A DNA stretch of 64,000 bases from Flaviramulus_B aquimarinus (GTDB lineage: Bacteria; Bacteroidota; Bacteroidia; Flavobacteriales; Flavobacteriaceae). Positions 33,774 to 43,001 of the stretch are shown here, piece by piece. The notes under the pieces were generated by a model, which was not told the DNA's origin, searched no databases, and saw only the letters and a program-made list of their open reading frames with translations. The translations under genes and the position numbers were made by a program. Each line of letters opens with the position of its first letter. Position 1 is the stretch's first letter. The stretch lies in NCBI RefSeq assembly GCF_039543205.1, contig NZ_BAABJH010000001.1, positions 124,001 through 188,000 of the forward strand, in the 5' to 3' direction.

Positions 33774-36335
33774 TTATTTATCAGTGTTATTGTCGTCTAT
33801 AGGATTATCAAGAGTTGTGCCATCTTCTGAAACATCAGTGTTTTCAATATTTTCAGCTACTATTATATTCCCATCTTCATCCAATTCTACTTCATCTTCA
33901 TCATGCATTACTTTTGCAACTGCTGCTATAGAATCGTTTCCTTTTAGGTTAATTAATTTAACACCTTGGGTAGCCCTACCCATAACTCTTAAGTCCCTAA
34001 CAGCCATCCTAATAGCAATTCCTGATTTGTTGATAATCATTAAATCATCATCATCCGTTACATTTTTAATAGATACCAAGTTACCCGTTTTATCTGTGAT
34101 AGATATGGTTTTCACACCTTTCCCTCCACGATTCGTTATACGGTAATCTTCTAAACTAGAGCGTTTACCATAACCGTTCTCAGATACTACAAGTACATTA
34201 CTTTCCATATCATCAACAGCAATCATACCAATAACTTCGTCAGTTTCATTTTGCAAACGAATTCCTCTTACTCCTGAAGCTCCACGTCCCATTGGTCGTG
34301 TTTTAGCTTCTTCAAAACGAATGGCTTTACCTGACTTTAAAGCTAACATAACTTGACTTTCACCAGTAGTTAATTTAGCTTCTAATAAAACATCGTCATC
34401 TTTAATAGTTATAGCATTGATTCCATTTGTTCTTGGACGAGAATATTGCTCAAGCGATGTTTTCTTAACTTGTCCTTTTTTGGTTGCCATGATAACATAA
34501 TGACTATTGATATAGTCTTCATCTTTTAAATCTTGAGTACAAATAAAAGCCATAACTTTATCATCTTGCTCTATATTTATAAGATTTTGAATGGCTCTAC
34601 CCTTTGAAGTTTTACTGCCTTCAGGGATTTCGTAAACACGCATCCAGAAACATTTTCCTTTTTGAGTGAAGAATAACATATATTGGTGATTCGTACCAAC
34701 AAATAAATGCTCTAAAAAATCTTCATTTCGAGTTGTTGATGCTTTTTGACCAACACCACCTCTATTTTGTGTTTTATATTCTGTTAAAGACGTTCGTTTG
34801 ATATATCCAGCATGTGAAATCGTGATTACCACTTTCTCGTTTGGAATCATATCTTCTATACTTAAATCGCCACCAGCATATTCGATAACTGAACGGCGCT
34901 CATCACCGTATTTATCTCTAACAACTTCTAACTCACCTTTAATAATATTCATTCTACGATCTTTCTTGTCTAGAATATCTTTAAGGTCGATAATAGTCTT
35001 CATGATATCTTCATACTCAGCACGCAATTTATCTTGTTCTAAACCTGTTAATTGACGCAAACGCATCTCAACAATAGCTTTGGCTTGAATTTCAGTAAGT
35101 TTAAAACGTTCAATTAAATTTGCTCTAGCTTCATCTGCATTCGAAGACGCTCTAATAATTTTTATAACCTCGTCTATATTATCAGAAGCAATAATCAACC
35201 CTTCTAATATATGTGCTCTTTCTTCTGCTTTACGTAATTCATAAGTGGTTCGTCTTACAACAACTTCATGTCTATGCTCAACAAAATAATGAATCAACTC
35301 CTTTAAGTTCAACAACTGTGGCCGCCCATTAACCAATGCTATGTTATTTACACTGAATGAGGACTGTAAGGCTGTATACTTAAATAATTTATTTAATACG
35401 ATATTTGGAATAGCATCACGTTTTAAAACGTATACAATTCGCATACCATTTCTATCAGACTCATCACGTATAAGTGAAATACCTTCTAGTTTTTTATCGT
35501 TAACCAAATCAGCAGTTTTCTTAATCATATCTGCTTTATTTACTTGGTAAGGAATCTCGTCAACAATAATACACTCACGACCATTTACCTCTTCAATATT
35601 CGCTTTGGCACGCATCACGATTCGTCCGCGTCCCGTATGAAAGGCTTCTTTAACCCCATCGTAACCATAAATAGTTCCGCCAGTTGGGAAATCAGGCGCT
35701 TTTACATGCTGAATTAACTCATCAATTTCAATATCATTATTTTCTATATAGGCAATCGTACCATTAACAACCTCTGTTAAATTATGTGGCGGCATGTTTG
35801 TTGCCATACCTACCGCAATACCAGATGCACCATTAACTAAAAGACCTGGAATACGTGTTGGCAAAACTGTTGGTTCATGCAACGTATCATCAAAATTCAA
35901 CTTATGGTCAACAGTTTCTTTATCAATATCTGCCAACATGTCCTCAGATATTTTTCGCATACGTGCCTCAGTATAACGCATTGCTGCAGGACTATCACCA
36001 TCAATAGAACCAAAGTTTCCTTGCCCATCTACAAGCATATAACGTAAACTCCATTCTTGAGCCATACGCACCATAGCATCATAAACCGATGTATCGCCAT
36101 GTGGATGATACTTACCTAAAACTTCTCCAACTATTCTTGCGGATTTTTTATGCGCTGTATTTGCCCTAACACCAAGTTCATGCATACCGTAAAGTACACG
36201 TCTATGAACTGGTTTTAAGCCATCTCTTACATCTGGTAAAGCACGTGACACAATGACTGACATTGAATAATCAATATATGCCGATTTCATCTCGTCCTCA
36301 ATATTAATAGGGATCAATTTCTCTCCTTCTGCCAT
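33774..36335 (-). CDS. gyrA: DNA gyrase subunit A
   Basis: The 853-residue protein starts with the typical LIPINIEDEMKSAYIDYSMSVIVSRALPDVRDGLKPVHRR. The catalytic tyrosine is Y121 in AAMRYTEARM. The quinolone region reads KYHPHGDTSVYDAMVRM, with Thr82 and Asp86 at the E. coli Ser83 and Asp87 positions, so no classic resistance substitution is obvious. The C-terminal half has the beta-pinwheel repeats with a GyrA box-like QNRGGVGQKA near 535. An acidic tail ends the protein. With GyrB it introduces negative supercoils. The TPR gene follows 18 bases later. Confidence 0.97.
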   Translation of the reverse strand: MAEGEKLIPINIEDEMKSAYIDYSMSVIVSRALPDVRDGLKPVHRRVLYGMHELGVRANTAHKKSARIVGEVLGKYHPHGDTSVYDAMVRMAQEWSLRYMLVDGQGNFGSIDGDSPAAMRYTEARMRKISEDMLADIDKETVDHKLNFDDTLHEPTVLPTRIPGLLVNGASGIAVGMATNMPPHNLTEVVNGTIAYIENNDIEIDELIQHVKAPDFPTGGTIYGYDGVKEAFHTGRGRIVMRAKANIEEVNGRECIIVDEIPYQVNKADMIKKTADLVNDKKLEGISLIRDESDRNGMRIVYVLKRDAIPNIVLNKLFKYTALQSSFSVNNIALVNGRPQLLNLKELIHYFVEHRHEVVVRRTTYELRKAEERAHILEGLIIASDNIDEVIKIIRASSNADEARANLIERFKLTEIQAKAIVEMRLRQLTGLEQDKLRAEYEDIMKTIIDLKDILDKKDRRMNIIKGELEVVRDKYGDERRSVIEYAGGDLSIEDMIPNEKVVITISHAGYIKRTSLTEYKTQNRGGVGQKASTTRNEDFLEHLFVGTNHQYMLFFTQKGKCFWMRVYEIPEGSKTSKGRAIQNLINIEQDDKVMAFICTQDLKDEDYINSHYVIMATKKGQVKKTSLEQYSRPRTNGINAITIKDDDVLLEAKLTTGESQVMLALKSGKAIRFEEAKTRPMGRGASGVRGIRLQNETDEVIGMIAVDDMESNVLVVSENGYGKRSSLEDYRITNRGGKGVKTISITDKTGNLVSIKNVTDDDDLMIINKSGIAIRMAVRDLRVMGRATQGVKLINLKGNDSIAAVAKVMHDEDEVELDEDGNIIVAENIENTDVSEDGTTLDNPIDDNNTDK

Positions 36336-36595
36336 AAATAATCTAATTTAGTTTTATGTGTTTTTCAAAACATGCTAATATAAGAATTTCAGCAGTCATA
36401 GTAAGACTATCAATACTAGTTTTTCGTGTTATTTATTAACAATTTTTGCGACTTATTTAGTTAATAAGTATGCTGCTAAAAGTTTTGATTTTATAAAGTT
36501 TTTTTCGTCAATTAGCACCATGCAGACATTTTTAGGTATAGTTTTTGACTTTAGTAAAATGTTTTAGTATTTTTAATGCAGAAAGGACACGATTT

Positions 36596-39142
36596 ATGGA
36601 TGATAATTTTTCCCCAAGAGTAAAAGATGTTATTGCTTACAGCAAAGAAGAAGCATTGCGTTTAGGCCATGATTTCATAGGTACTGAACACCTTATGCTT
36701 GGTCTTTTAAGAGATGGTAACGGAAAAGCAATTAACATACTTAACGCCTTAGATATTGATTTAAATCATTTAAGACGTAAAGTTGAAATATTAAGTCCTG
36801 CCAACCCCAATATTACTGTAGCTTCTAACCAAAAAAAGAACCTACACCTAACTCGGCAAGCAGAACGTGCTTTAAAAACCACTTTTTTAGAAGCCAAATT
36901 ATTTCAAAGCTCATCAATTAATACAGCGCATTTATTGCTTTGTATTTTAAGAAATGAAAACGACCCCACTACAAAGCTTTTAAATAAGCTTAAAGTTGAC
37001 TACGATAATGTTAAAGAACAATTTAAAATTATGATTACAAACGATGATAATTACATAGAACCTAAAGCTGAATTTCAGGATGATGAACCAAATGCTGAAG
37101 ATGATGCTAATAAAGACAATATATTTAATCCACCAGCTGGAAAGGCCAATAAGAAGTCTAAAACCCCTGTTCTAGATAACTTTGGACGCGATTTAACCGC
37201 TATGGCTGAGGAAGGCAAATTAGACCCTGTTGTTGGACGTGAAAAGGAAATACAACGGGTTTCACAAGTTTTAAGTAGAAGAAAGAAAAACAACCCACTT
37301 TTAATTGGCGAGCCTGGTGTTGGTAAATCTGCAATTGCCGAAGGCTTGGCTCTTAGAATTGTAAAGCGAAAAGTTTCTAGAATCCTATTTAACAAACGTG
37401 TAGTTACTCTAGATTTGGCAAGTTTAGTTGCTGGCACAAAATACCGTGGACAGTTTGAAGAGCGGATGAAAGCTGTAATGAATGAGCTAGAAAAAAATGA
37501 CGATGTTATTTTATTTATTGATGAAATCCATACTATTGTTGGTGCCGGTGGCGCTACAGGAAGTTTAGATGCTTCCAACATGTTCAAGCCCGCTTTAGCA
37601 CGTGGAGAAATCCAATGTATTGGAGCCACAACTTTAGATGAATACAGGCAGTATATCGAAAAAGACGGCGCCTTAGAACGTCGTTTTCAAAAAGTTATTG
37701 TCGAGCCTACTACAGTTGAAGAGACTATTGAAATCCTTAATAATATAAAAGGAAAATATGAAGAACACCATAATGTTGATTATACGCCAGGAGCTATAGA
37801 AGCTTGTGTAAAATTAACCAACAGATACATGACCGAACGCTTTTTACCAGATAAAGCCATTGATGCTTTAGATGAAGCTGGATCTCGCGTACACATTACA
37901 AATATTGATGTTCCAAAGCAGATTATTGAGCTAGAAAAACAACTAGAAGGCATCAAGGAAACTAAAAACGCTGTTGTTAGAAAACAAAAATATGAAGAGG
38001 CCGCTAAGCTAAGAGATGACGAAAAGCGTATAGAAAAAGAGTTGTCCATTGCCCAAGAAAAATGGGAAGAAGACACCAAACAACATCGTGAAATTGTAAC
38101 AGAAGATAATGTTGCAGATGTGGTTTCTATGATGACTGGCGTGCCTGTTAACAGAATTGCTCAAACCGAAATAAACAAGTTAGCAGAATTACCAAACCTT
38201 ATAAAAGGGAAAGTTATAGGTCAAGACAATGCTGTTGCTAAAGTCGTTAAGGCTATTCAGCGTAACCGTGCGGGACTTAAAGACCCAAACAAACCAATCG
38301 GCTCATTTATATTTCTAGGGCAGACAGGTGTAGGGAAAACACAGTTAGCTAAAGTGTTATCTAGAGAGTTATTTGATTCTGAAGATTCACTCGTTAGAAT
38401 TGATATGAGTGAATATATGGAGAAATTCGCTATTTCCAGACTAATTGGAGCACCTCCAGGATATGTTGGCTATGAAGAAGGCGGACAATTAACCGAAAAA
38501 GTTAGACGCAAACCCTATGCCGTTATTCTTTTAGATGAAATTGAAAAAGCACATCCAGATGTTTTTAATATGTTATTGCAAGTCCTTGACGATGGGTATT
38601 TAACAGATAGTTTAGGCCGAAAAATTGATTTTAGAAATACAATCATTATCATGACCTCCAATATTGGAGCGCGAAAACTTAAAGATTTTGGAACAGGTAT
38701 TGGTTTTGGAACAGCATCACAAAAAGCACAAGAAGATGCCAATGCAAGAAGTGTTATTGAAAATGCGCTTAAAAAATCGTTTGCACCAGAATTCTTAAAT
38801 AGAATTGATGATGTTGTTGTTTTTAATGCTTTAGAAAAAGAAGACATCAACAAAATCATTGATATCGAATTGGAAAAACTTTTAATCAGAATTAAAGGTT
38901 TAGGTTATAACTTAACACTAACCGATGCTGCAAAAGATTATATTGCTGAAAAAGGTTTTGACAAACAATATGGAGCAAGACCTCTAAAAAGAGCGATTCA
39001 AAAATATATTGAAGACGCTTTAGCTGAAGAAATTGTGGCATCACATTTACAAGAAGGCGACAATATAAATATCGATTTAGATAAAAAAACGGAAGAACTT
39101 AAGATTTCTATTGAAAAGGCCGAAAAGCCCACAGAGTCTTAA
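36596..39142 (+). CDS. clpC: ATP-dependent Clp protease ATPase subunit ClpC
   Basis: This HSP100 AAA+ unfoldase feeds substrates to ClpP. From ATG at 36596 it has 848 residues; a TTG 17 codons earlier would add a non-conserved extension and is not preferred. Order: Clp N-domain (FSPRVKDVIAYSKEEALRLGHDFIGTEHLMLGLL), AAA1 with Walker A GEPGVGKSA (about 238), an UVR-like coiled coil KQKYEEAAKLRDDEKRIEKEL, AAA2 with Walker A GQTGVGKTQ (about 575), and a C-terminal D2-small domain ending in YGARPLKRAIQKYIEDALAEEI. A terminator follows. It is divergent from gyrA. Confidence 0.95.
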   Translation: MDDNFSPRVKDVIAYSKEEALRLGHDFIGTEHLMLGLLRDGNGKAINILNALDIDLNHLRRKVEILSPANPNITVASNQKKNLHLTRQAERALKTTFLEAKLFQSSSINTAHLLLCILRNENDPTTKLLNKLKVDYDNVKEQFKIMITNDDNYIEPKAEFQDDEPNAEDDANKDNIFNPPAGKANKKSKTPVLDNFGRDLTAMAEEGKLDPVVGREKEIQRVSQVLSRRKKNNPLLIGEPGVGKSAIAEGLALRIVKRKVSRILFNKRVVTLDLASLVAGTKYRGQFEERMKAVMNELEKNDDVILFIDEIHTIVGAGGATGSLDASNMFKPALARGEIQCIGATTLDEYRQYIEKDGALERRFQKVIVEPTTVEETIEILNNIKGKYEEHHNVDYTPGAIEACVKLTNRYMTERFLPDKAIDALDEAGSRVHITNIDVPKQIIELEKQLEGIKETKNAVVRKQKYEEAAKLRDDEKRIEKELSIAQEKWEEDTKQHREIVTEDNVADVVSMMTGVPVNRIAQTEINKLAELPNLIKGKVIGQDNAVAKVVKAIQRNRAGLKDPNKPIGSFIFLGQTGVGKTQLAKVLSRELFDSEDSLVRIDMSEYMEKFAISRLIGAPPGYVGYEEGGQLTEKVRRKPYAVILLDEIEKAHPDVFNMLLQVLDDGYLTDSLGRKIDFRNTIIIMTSNIGARKLKDFGTGIGFGTASQKAQEDANARSVIENALKKSFAPEFLNRIDDVVVFNALEKEDINKIIDIELEKLLIRIKGLGYNLTLTDAAKDYIAEKGFDKQYGARPLKRAIQKYIEDALAEEIVASHLQEGDNINIDLDKKTEELKISIEKAEKPTES

Positions 39143-39164
39143 TACTTTTGAATTTTACAATACT

Positions 39165-39204
39165 AAAAATCCTGCTTTAAAATTAAAGTAGGATTTTTTT
39201 TTGA
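39165..39204 (+). terminator. Rho-independent terminator after clpC
   Basis: AAATCCTGCTTTAA pairs with TTAAAGTAGGATTT (one mismatch), followed by a run of nine T. It separates clpC from the sigma factor operon. Confidence 0.85.
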
Positions 39205-39257
39205 GAAAGTGTAACAAACCAAAACCATGTCCATCTATACTATAACAATTTGTTTTT

Positions 39258-39821
39258 TTGAAACCAACTAACCAAAATACAGAACAACTCATAGCCCTTT
39301 GTAGGTCAGGAAACCAATCCGCGCAATTGGAAATTTACAACAGATACTATAAAGCTATGTACAATGCATCTTTCAGAATTGTAAAGGATCGTTTTGAAGC
39401 CGAAGACATCATGCAAGATTCGTTTTTGACAGCATTTACAAAACTAGATACCCTAAAAGACGCTAAGATTTTTGGGCCTTGGTTAAAACGAATTGTTATT
39501 AATAACAGTATTTATCATTATAGAAAGACCATAAAAAACAACGAAGTCCCTTTAGATGATTTACTGTATAAAGTAGAAGATAATTCTAGTGGCGCAGACA
39601 ACAATTATGAATTTACAAACATAAAGGCGCAACAAGTTTTAAATACCATGAAATCATTAAAAGACAACTATAGAATTGCGTTAACACTAAACCTTATTGA
39701 AGGTTATGATTACGAAGAAATTAGCAGCATTATGAACATAACAAACGCTAATTGCAGAACCACAATATCAAGAGCAAAAGAAAGCTTAAGGAAAAAGCTG
39801 CAAACTGTTATTGAACATTAA
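39258..39821 (+). CDS. RNA polymerase sigma-70 family (ECF-type) sigma factor
   Basis: The 187-residue protein has only regions 2 and 4. Region 2 is LEIYNRYYKAMYNASFRIVKDRFEAEDIMQDSFLTAFTKL (about 25-64) and region 4 is LKDNYRIALTLNLIEGYDYEEISSIMNITNANCRTTISRAKESLRKKL (about 132-182). The start is taken as TTG at 39258, since the frame has a stop upstream and the next ATG (residue 33) would remove half of region 2. The anti-sigma-like gene follows after 11 bases, as is usual for ECF pairs. Confidence 0.9.
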   Translation: MKPTNQNTEQLIALCRSGNQSAQLEIYNRYYKAMYNASFRIVKDRFEAEDIMQDSFLTAFTKLDTLKDAKIFGPWLKRIVINNSIYHYRKTIKNNEVPLDDLLYKVEDNSSGADNNYEFTNIKAQQVLNTMKSLKDNYRIALTLNLIEGYDYEEISSIMNITNANCRTTISRAKESLRKKLQTVIEH

Positions 39822-39832
39822 ATATTAAAGCT

Positions 39833-40402
39833 ATGAGCCATACCCCTTTAGAAGATATATTTAAAAAACCAGAAAACAACTTTGATGTTGAAAACCCAGC
39901 AACTGGACACGAAACACGTTTTTTAAATAAACTTAAAAACCAAAACGAACAACCTTTAGAAATTGCGCATGTAAAATCTAATTTTTGGAAACCATTTGTT
40001 GGCATAGCTGCTTCTGTTGCCCTTATAATTGCGCTTTTTGTAGGGACGCAACAACCTAGGAATTCTAGAGATTTAGCCAGTGTTTCTCCAGAAATGGCCA
40101 ACACACAAGATTTTTTTACAGCATCAATACATGAAGAATTACAAAAACTCAATAAAGAGTCTTTACCAGAAGCACAAAACTTAATACAAGATGCACTTAA
40201 ACAAATCAAAATTTTAGAAACTAATTACGAAACTCTGAAAGTCGATTTAATAGAAAGCGGTGACGATAGCCGTGTTATATACGCCATGATATCTAATTTT
40301 CAGAATAGAATAGACATTTTACAAAACACCTTAGAACAAATCGAAAATATTAAACAATTAAAAAAATCATCACACCGTGTCATATCCGAATCAAATATTT
40401 AA
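39833..40402 (+). CDS. Putative anti-sigma factor with one membrane helix
   Basis: The 189 residues contain a cytoplasmic N-terminal part of about 50 residues, one membrane helix (FWKPFVGIAASVALIIALFVG, about 51-71), and an extracytoplasmic helical part with a long coiled-coil look (LPEAQNLIQDALKQIKILETNYETLKVDL ... NRIDILQNTLEQIENIKQLKK). No zinc-finger anti-sigma motif (HxxxCxxC) is present. Its position behind the ECF sigma factor and its topology make an anti-sigma factor the best guess. It is followed by a DUF4097-like gene 88 bases later. Confidence 0.68.
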   Translation: MSHTPLEDIFKKPENNFDVENPATGHETRFLNKLKNQNEQPLEIAHVKSNFWKPFVGIAASVALIIALFVGTQQPRNSRDLASVSPEMANTQDFFTASIHEELQKLNKESLPEAQNLIQDALKQIKILETNYETLKVDLIESGDDSRVIYAMISNFQNRIDILQNTLEQIENIKQLKKSSHRVISESNI

Positions 40403-40490
40403 TCCAATAATTAATTATTAAGGATAAAGCACAACCATACTGAGAAAAGTCGAAGTATGTTTATTAAATAACAATTAAAAAAACGAACAC

Positions 40491-41579
40491 ATGAAACGAG
40501 CACAACACATCAAATTATTAACGGCATTATTAATGTTTCCCCTTTTTATTTCGGCTACAACTGGAATAAAAACCAAACAAACCAAAACAAAGACTATTAG
40601 CAAGACTTTTATGGTAAATCCCGATGCTACTTTAAAAGTTAATAATAGTTATGGGAATATTGATGTTATTACCTGGAATGAAAACAAAATTGTATTTGAA
40701 ATAACAATTACGACCTCTGGAAGCAGTGAGGAAAAAATTCAGAAAAAGTTAGATGATATTAACGTAAAATTTTCAGCTTCCCCTGAATCAGTTTCAGCAG
40801 AAACCATGTTTGGAAAAAAGAGTTCAAACTCTTGGTGGAACTGGGGCAATAACAACAAAGTTAAAATGAAAATTAACTACATCATTAAAATGCCCATTAC
40901 CGGAAAAGTAAATTTGAGTAACGACTATGGCAATATCAATTTAGATAAGCTTGAAGGTAAAGCTGTGATTAATTGTGATTACGGAAAAATAACCACCAAA
41001 GAACTCATGGGCGATGACAACACTTTAAATTTTGATTACACAAATGGCTGTTATTTTGAATACATTAAAAGCGGAAAAATTAAAGCAAACTATAGTGAAT
41101 ATACCATTTCCAAAACCAGCATAATAGATATAAATGCAGATTATACAAATTCTAAAATTGAAACTGCTGAAAATGTAAATTACAACTGCGACTATGGTAA
41201 CATTAAAATAGACAAAGCCAATAATATTGTTGGAAATGGCAATTACCTAACCACAATAGTAGGTGATGTTTATAAAAATGTAACACTTAATGCAGACTAC
41301 GGCTCTATTAAAATAAATCGTATGGCAGAAAATGCAGGAAACGTAACAATTAAATCAGACTACACCGGTATTAAAATTGGATACGCCCCTACCTATAACT
41401 TCAACTTTAATATTAATTTGGATTATGCCGATTTAAGAGATAGCAATAATCTAACCATTACAAAAGAAGTAAAAGGTAATACCGATAAATTTTATCAAGG
41501 TTACTACGGAAGCCAATCATCAAACAACAACATCACTATCGATTCGGATTATGGTAGTGTTACACTATCGAAAAACTAA
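40491..41579 (+). CDS. Secreted DUF4097-like beta-solenoid protein
   Basis: A signal peptide (residues 1-22, KLLTALLMFPLFISATTG) precedes a region of regularly repeated short strands. Motifs such as NSYGNIDVITW, NDYGNINLDKL, NCDYGKITTKEL, NADYTNSKIET, NCDYGNIKIDK, NADYGSIKINR and SDYGSVTLSK occur about every 20-25 residues, which suggests a right-handed beta-helix with one DYG-type turn per rung. The DUF4097 family is often encoded beside sigma/anti-sigma pairs in Bacteroidota. It is probably an exported output or sensor of that operon, but the function is unknown. A terminator follows. Confidence 0.78.
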   Translation: MKRAQHIKLLTALLMFPLFISATTGIKTKQTKTKTISKTFMVNPDATLKVNNSYGNIDVITWNENKIVFEITITTSGSSEEKIQKKLDDINVKFSASPESVSAETMFGKKSSNSWWNWGNNNKVKMKINYIIKMPITGKVNLSNDYGNINLDKLEGKAVINCDYGKITTKELMGDDNTLNFDYTNGCYFEYIKSGKIKANYSEYTISKTSIIDINADYTNSKIETAENVNYNCDYGNIKIDKANNIVGNGNYLTTIVGDVYKNVTLNADYGSIKINRMAENAGNVTIKSDYTGIKIGYAPTYNFNFNINLDYADLRDSNNLTITKEVKGNTDKFYQGYYGSQSSNNNITIDSDYGSVTLSKN

Positions 41580-41610
41580 GAATCATCATCAATCATAAAG
41601 CGAACTAAAC

Positions 41611-41645
41611 GACCTTGTAAATGAGTTTACAGGGTCTTTTTGTTT
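41611..41645 (+). terminator. Rho-independent terminator after the sigma factor operon
   Basis: GACCTTGTAAA pairs with TTTACAGGGTC around TGAG (one T-G wobble), followed by TTTTTGTTT. It lies 32 bases behind the DUF4097-like stop codon. Confidence 0.85.
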
Positions 41646-41875
41646 ACTAAACTTAGCATCATAACTTCATGGAGATTAAATCAATAATACTCCTTTAATA
41701 ATAGAACTCAAAAGTTTAAAACCTCTCTATCAAAAAAATTGAAAGACCCTATAAATTTTAAATAATATAATAAATTTTATAATTGTAGGTTTTATATTAA
41801 AAAATACCAGTAAATTCTTTTTTTAAAAAGAAAAAAACCTACATTTATAAGATAAAAACTTATAAATATAAAGTA

Positions 41876-42916
41876 ATGAAAAAACTAAATTTTCTATTTA
41901 TTGTATTATTGTTAATTTCCTGTAGTGATTCTGAAGAACAAATCATTCCTGATAACTCAAGAGAACAAATAAGCTCGAATAACACAGAAGAACCAAAAAG
42001 TTTAATTTTATTTGGAAATAAAGAAAGTGTTTCTAAATTGATAAAAAACCAAGGGTTTGATTTTCTAATAAATGAAGCTTTATCTGAAGAAATCCCAAAA
42101 GGAGAAGAAATGGTTATATCATGTGAATTTGAAAATGACAACTCTATAATTCGTCCCAAAAAAAACAAACATGAAGTCATAGACACTAATCCTTATTCAC
42201 GTACTTTTCGCACATTTGTAGGAGACGAGTATATCTCTGCAGGTAATAATGATTCTTCAGCTATCACAAAGGTACAATTAGCTAATTATTGTTCCACTGT
42301 AATACACATTCCTTTTCCTGTAATAATTCCAGTAATAACACCAATTGTAGAGAAAGTCTATATTAATGTATATTTTGATAATTTAACAACACAGAATATT
42401 TGGGGGCCAGCATTTAGTGCAGCAATAGATGAATGGAATGCTGTACTTAACGATAATACTGTTAACAATTACTTAGATGGGTCACCACAAGTCTACTATA
42501 GAATTGCTCCAAGGAATGCTTTAGATTATGGCAATATTGAAGTGCTTAGAGTACCCTCAAATGGATTGGTAAATTCTAATTCTCTTGCAGAAGCAAGAGT
42601 AGGACGTTATAAAGAGATCTATAGTGGAGCAGGAATTTTTAAGCATTATGTTGGTAAACGTATGTGGGTCAATATGGACAAAGAAGGAGGTTTATCTTTA
42701 ACTCAAAAGAAAAATGTATTGCTACATGAATTTGGGCATTCTATTGGTTTTCTACATACAATATCACAAGCATCCAATATTGAAGGAACCACTCAAACAG
42801 GACAATCAATATTTAATATGAGAGATGGGATTTTTAGAGACCAAGATTTATTAGCAATTGATAGAATTTTCAATGTTCCAGTTGAATATGTTCAAATAGA
42901 AGGTGGATGTAATTAA
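41876..42916 (+). CDS. Zinc metalloprotease lipoprotein (metzincin-like, HEFGHSIGFLH)
   Basis: The lipoprotein signal KKLNFLFIVLLLISCSDS has a lipobox ending at C16. The zinc site HEFGHSIGFLH (H-E-x-x-H-x-x-G-x-x-H, about residue 283) is perfect and preceded by KKNVLLHEFG. A probable Met-turn region lies downstream (IFNMRDGIF). Peptidases of the M57-like type in Bacteroidota have this form. It is expected to be anchored in the outer membrane and to cleave extracellular protein. It is a single gene with its own 230-bp leader and a terminator behind it. Confidence 0.85.
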   Translation: MKKLNFLFIVLLLISCSDSEEQIIPDNSREQISSNNTEEPKSLILFGNKESVSKLIKNQGFDFLINEALSEEIPKGEEMVISCEFENDNSIIRPKKNKHEVIDTNPYSRTFRTFVGDEYISAGNNDSSAITKVQLANYCSTVIHIPFPVIIPVITPIVEKVYINVYFDNLTTQNIWGPAFSAAIDEWNAVLNDNTVNNYLDGSPQVYYRIAPRNALDYGNIEVLRVPSNGLVNSNSLAEARVGRYKEIYSGAGIFKHYVGKRMWVNMDKEGGLSLTQKKNVLLHEFGHSIGFLHTISQASNIEGTTQTGQSIFNMRDGIFRDQDLLAIDRIFNVPVEYVQIEGGCN

Positions 42917-42940
42917 TTATTTATTCTTAATTATATAAAT

Positions 42941-42966
42941 AAATGCAACCAAAAATGGTTGCATTT
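42941..42966. terminator. Bidirectional terminator
   Basis: AAATGCAACC and GGTTGCATTT form a perfect 10-bp stem with an AAAAAT loop. It lies between the converging metalloprotease gene and the DUF6252-like lipoprotein gene. Confidence 0.85.
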
Positions 42967-43001
42967 ATATTTTTAAATATATCTTTCTCTATATAATAAG
43001 A

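Noticed and set aside
34900..36335. Possible quinolone-resistance changes in GyrA
   Set aside because: The QRDR has Thr82 and Asp86 at the key positions, which may simply be the wild-type state of this group. No inference of resistance is justified.
37075..37629. 184-codon open frame on the - strand inside clpC
   Set aside because: It is antisense to the conserved AAA1 domain of ClpC and rich in Ser, Ile and Phe without any motif. It follows from codon bias in the real gene.
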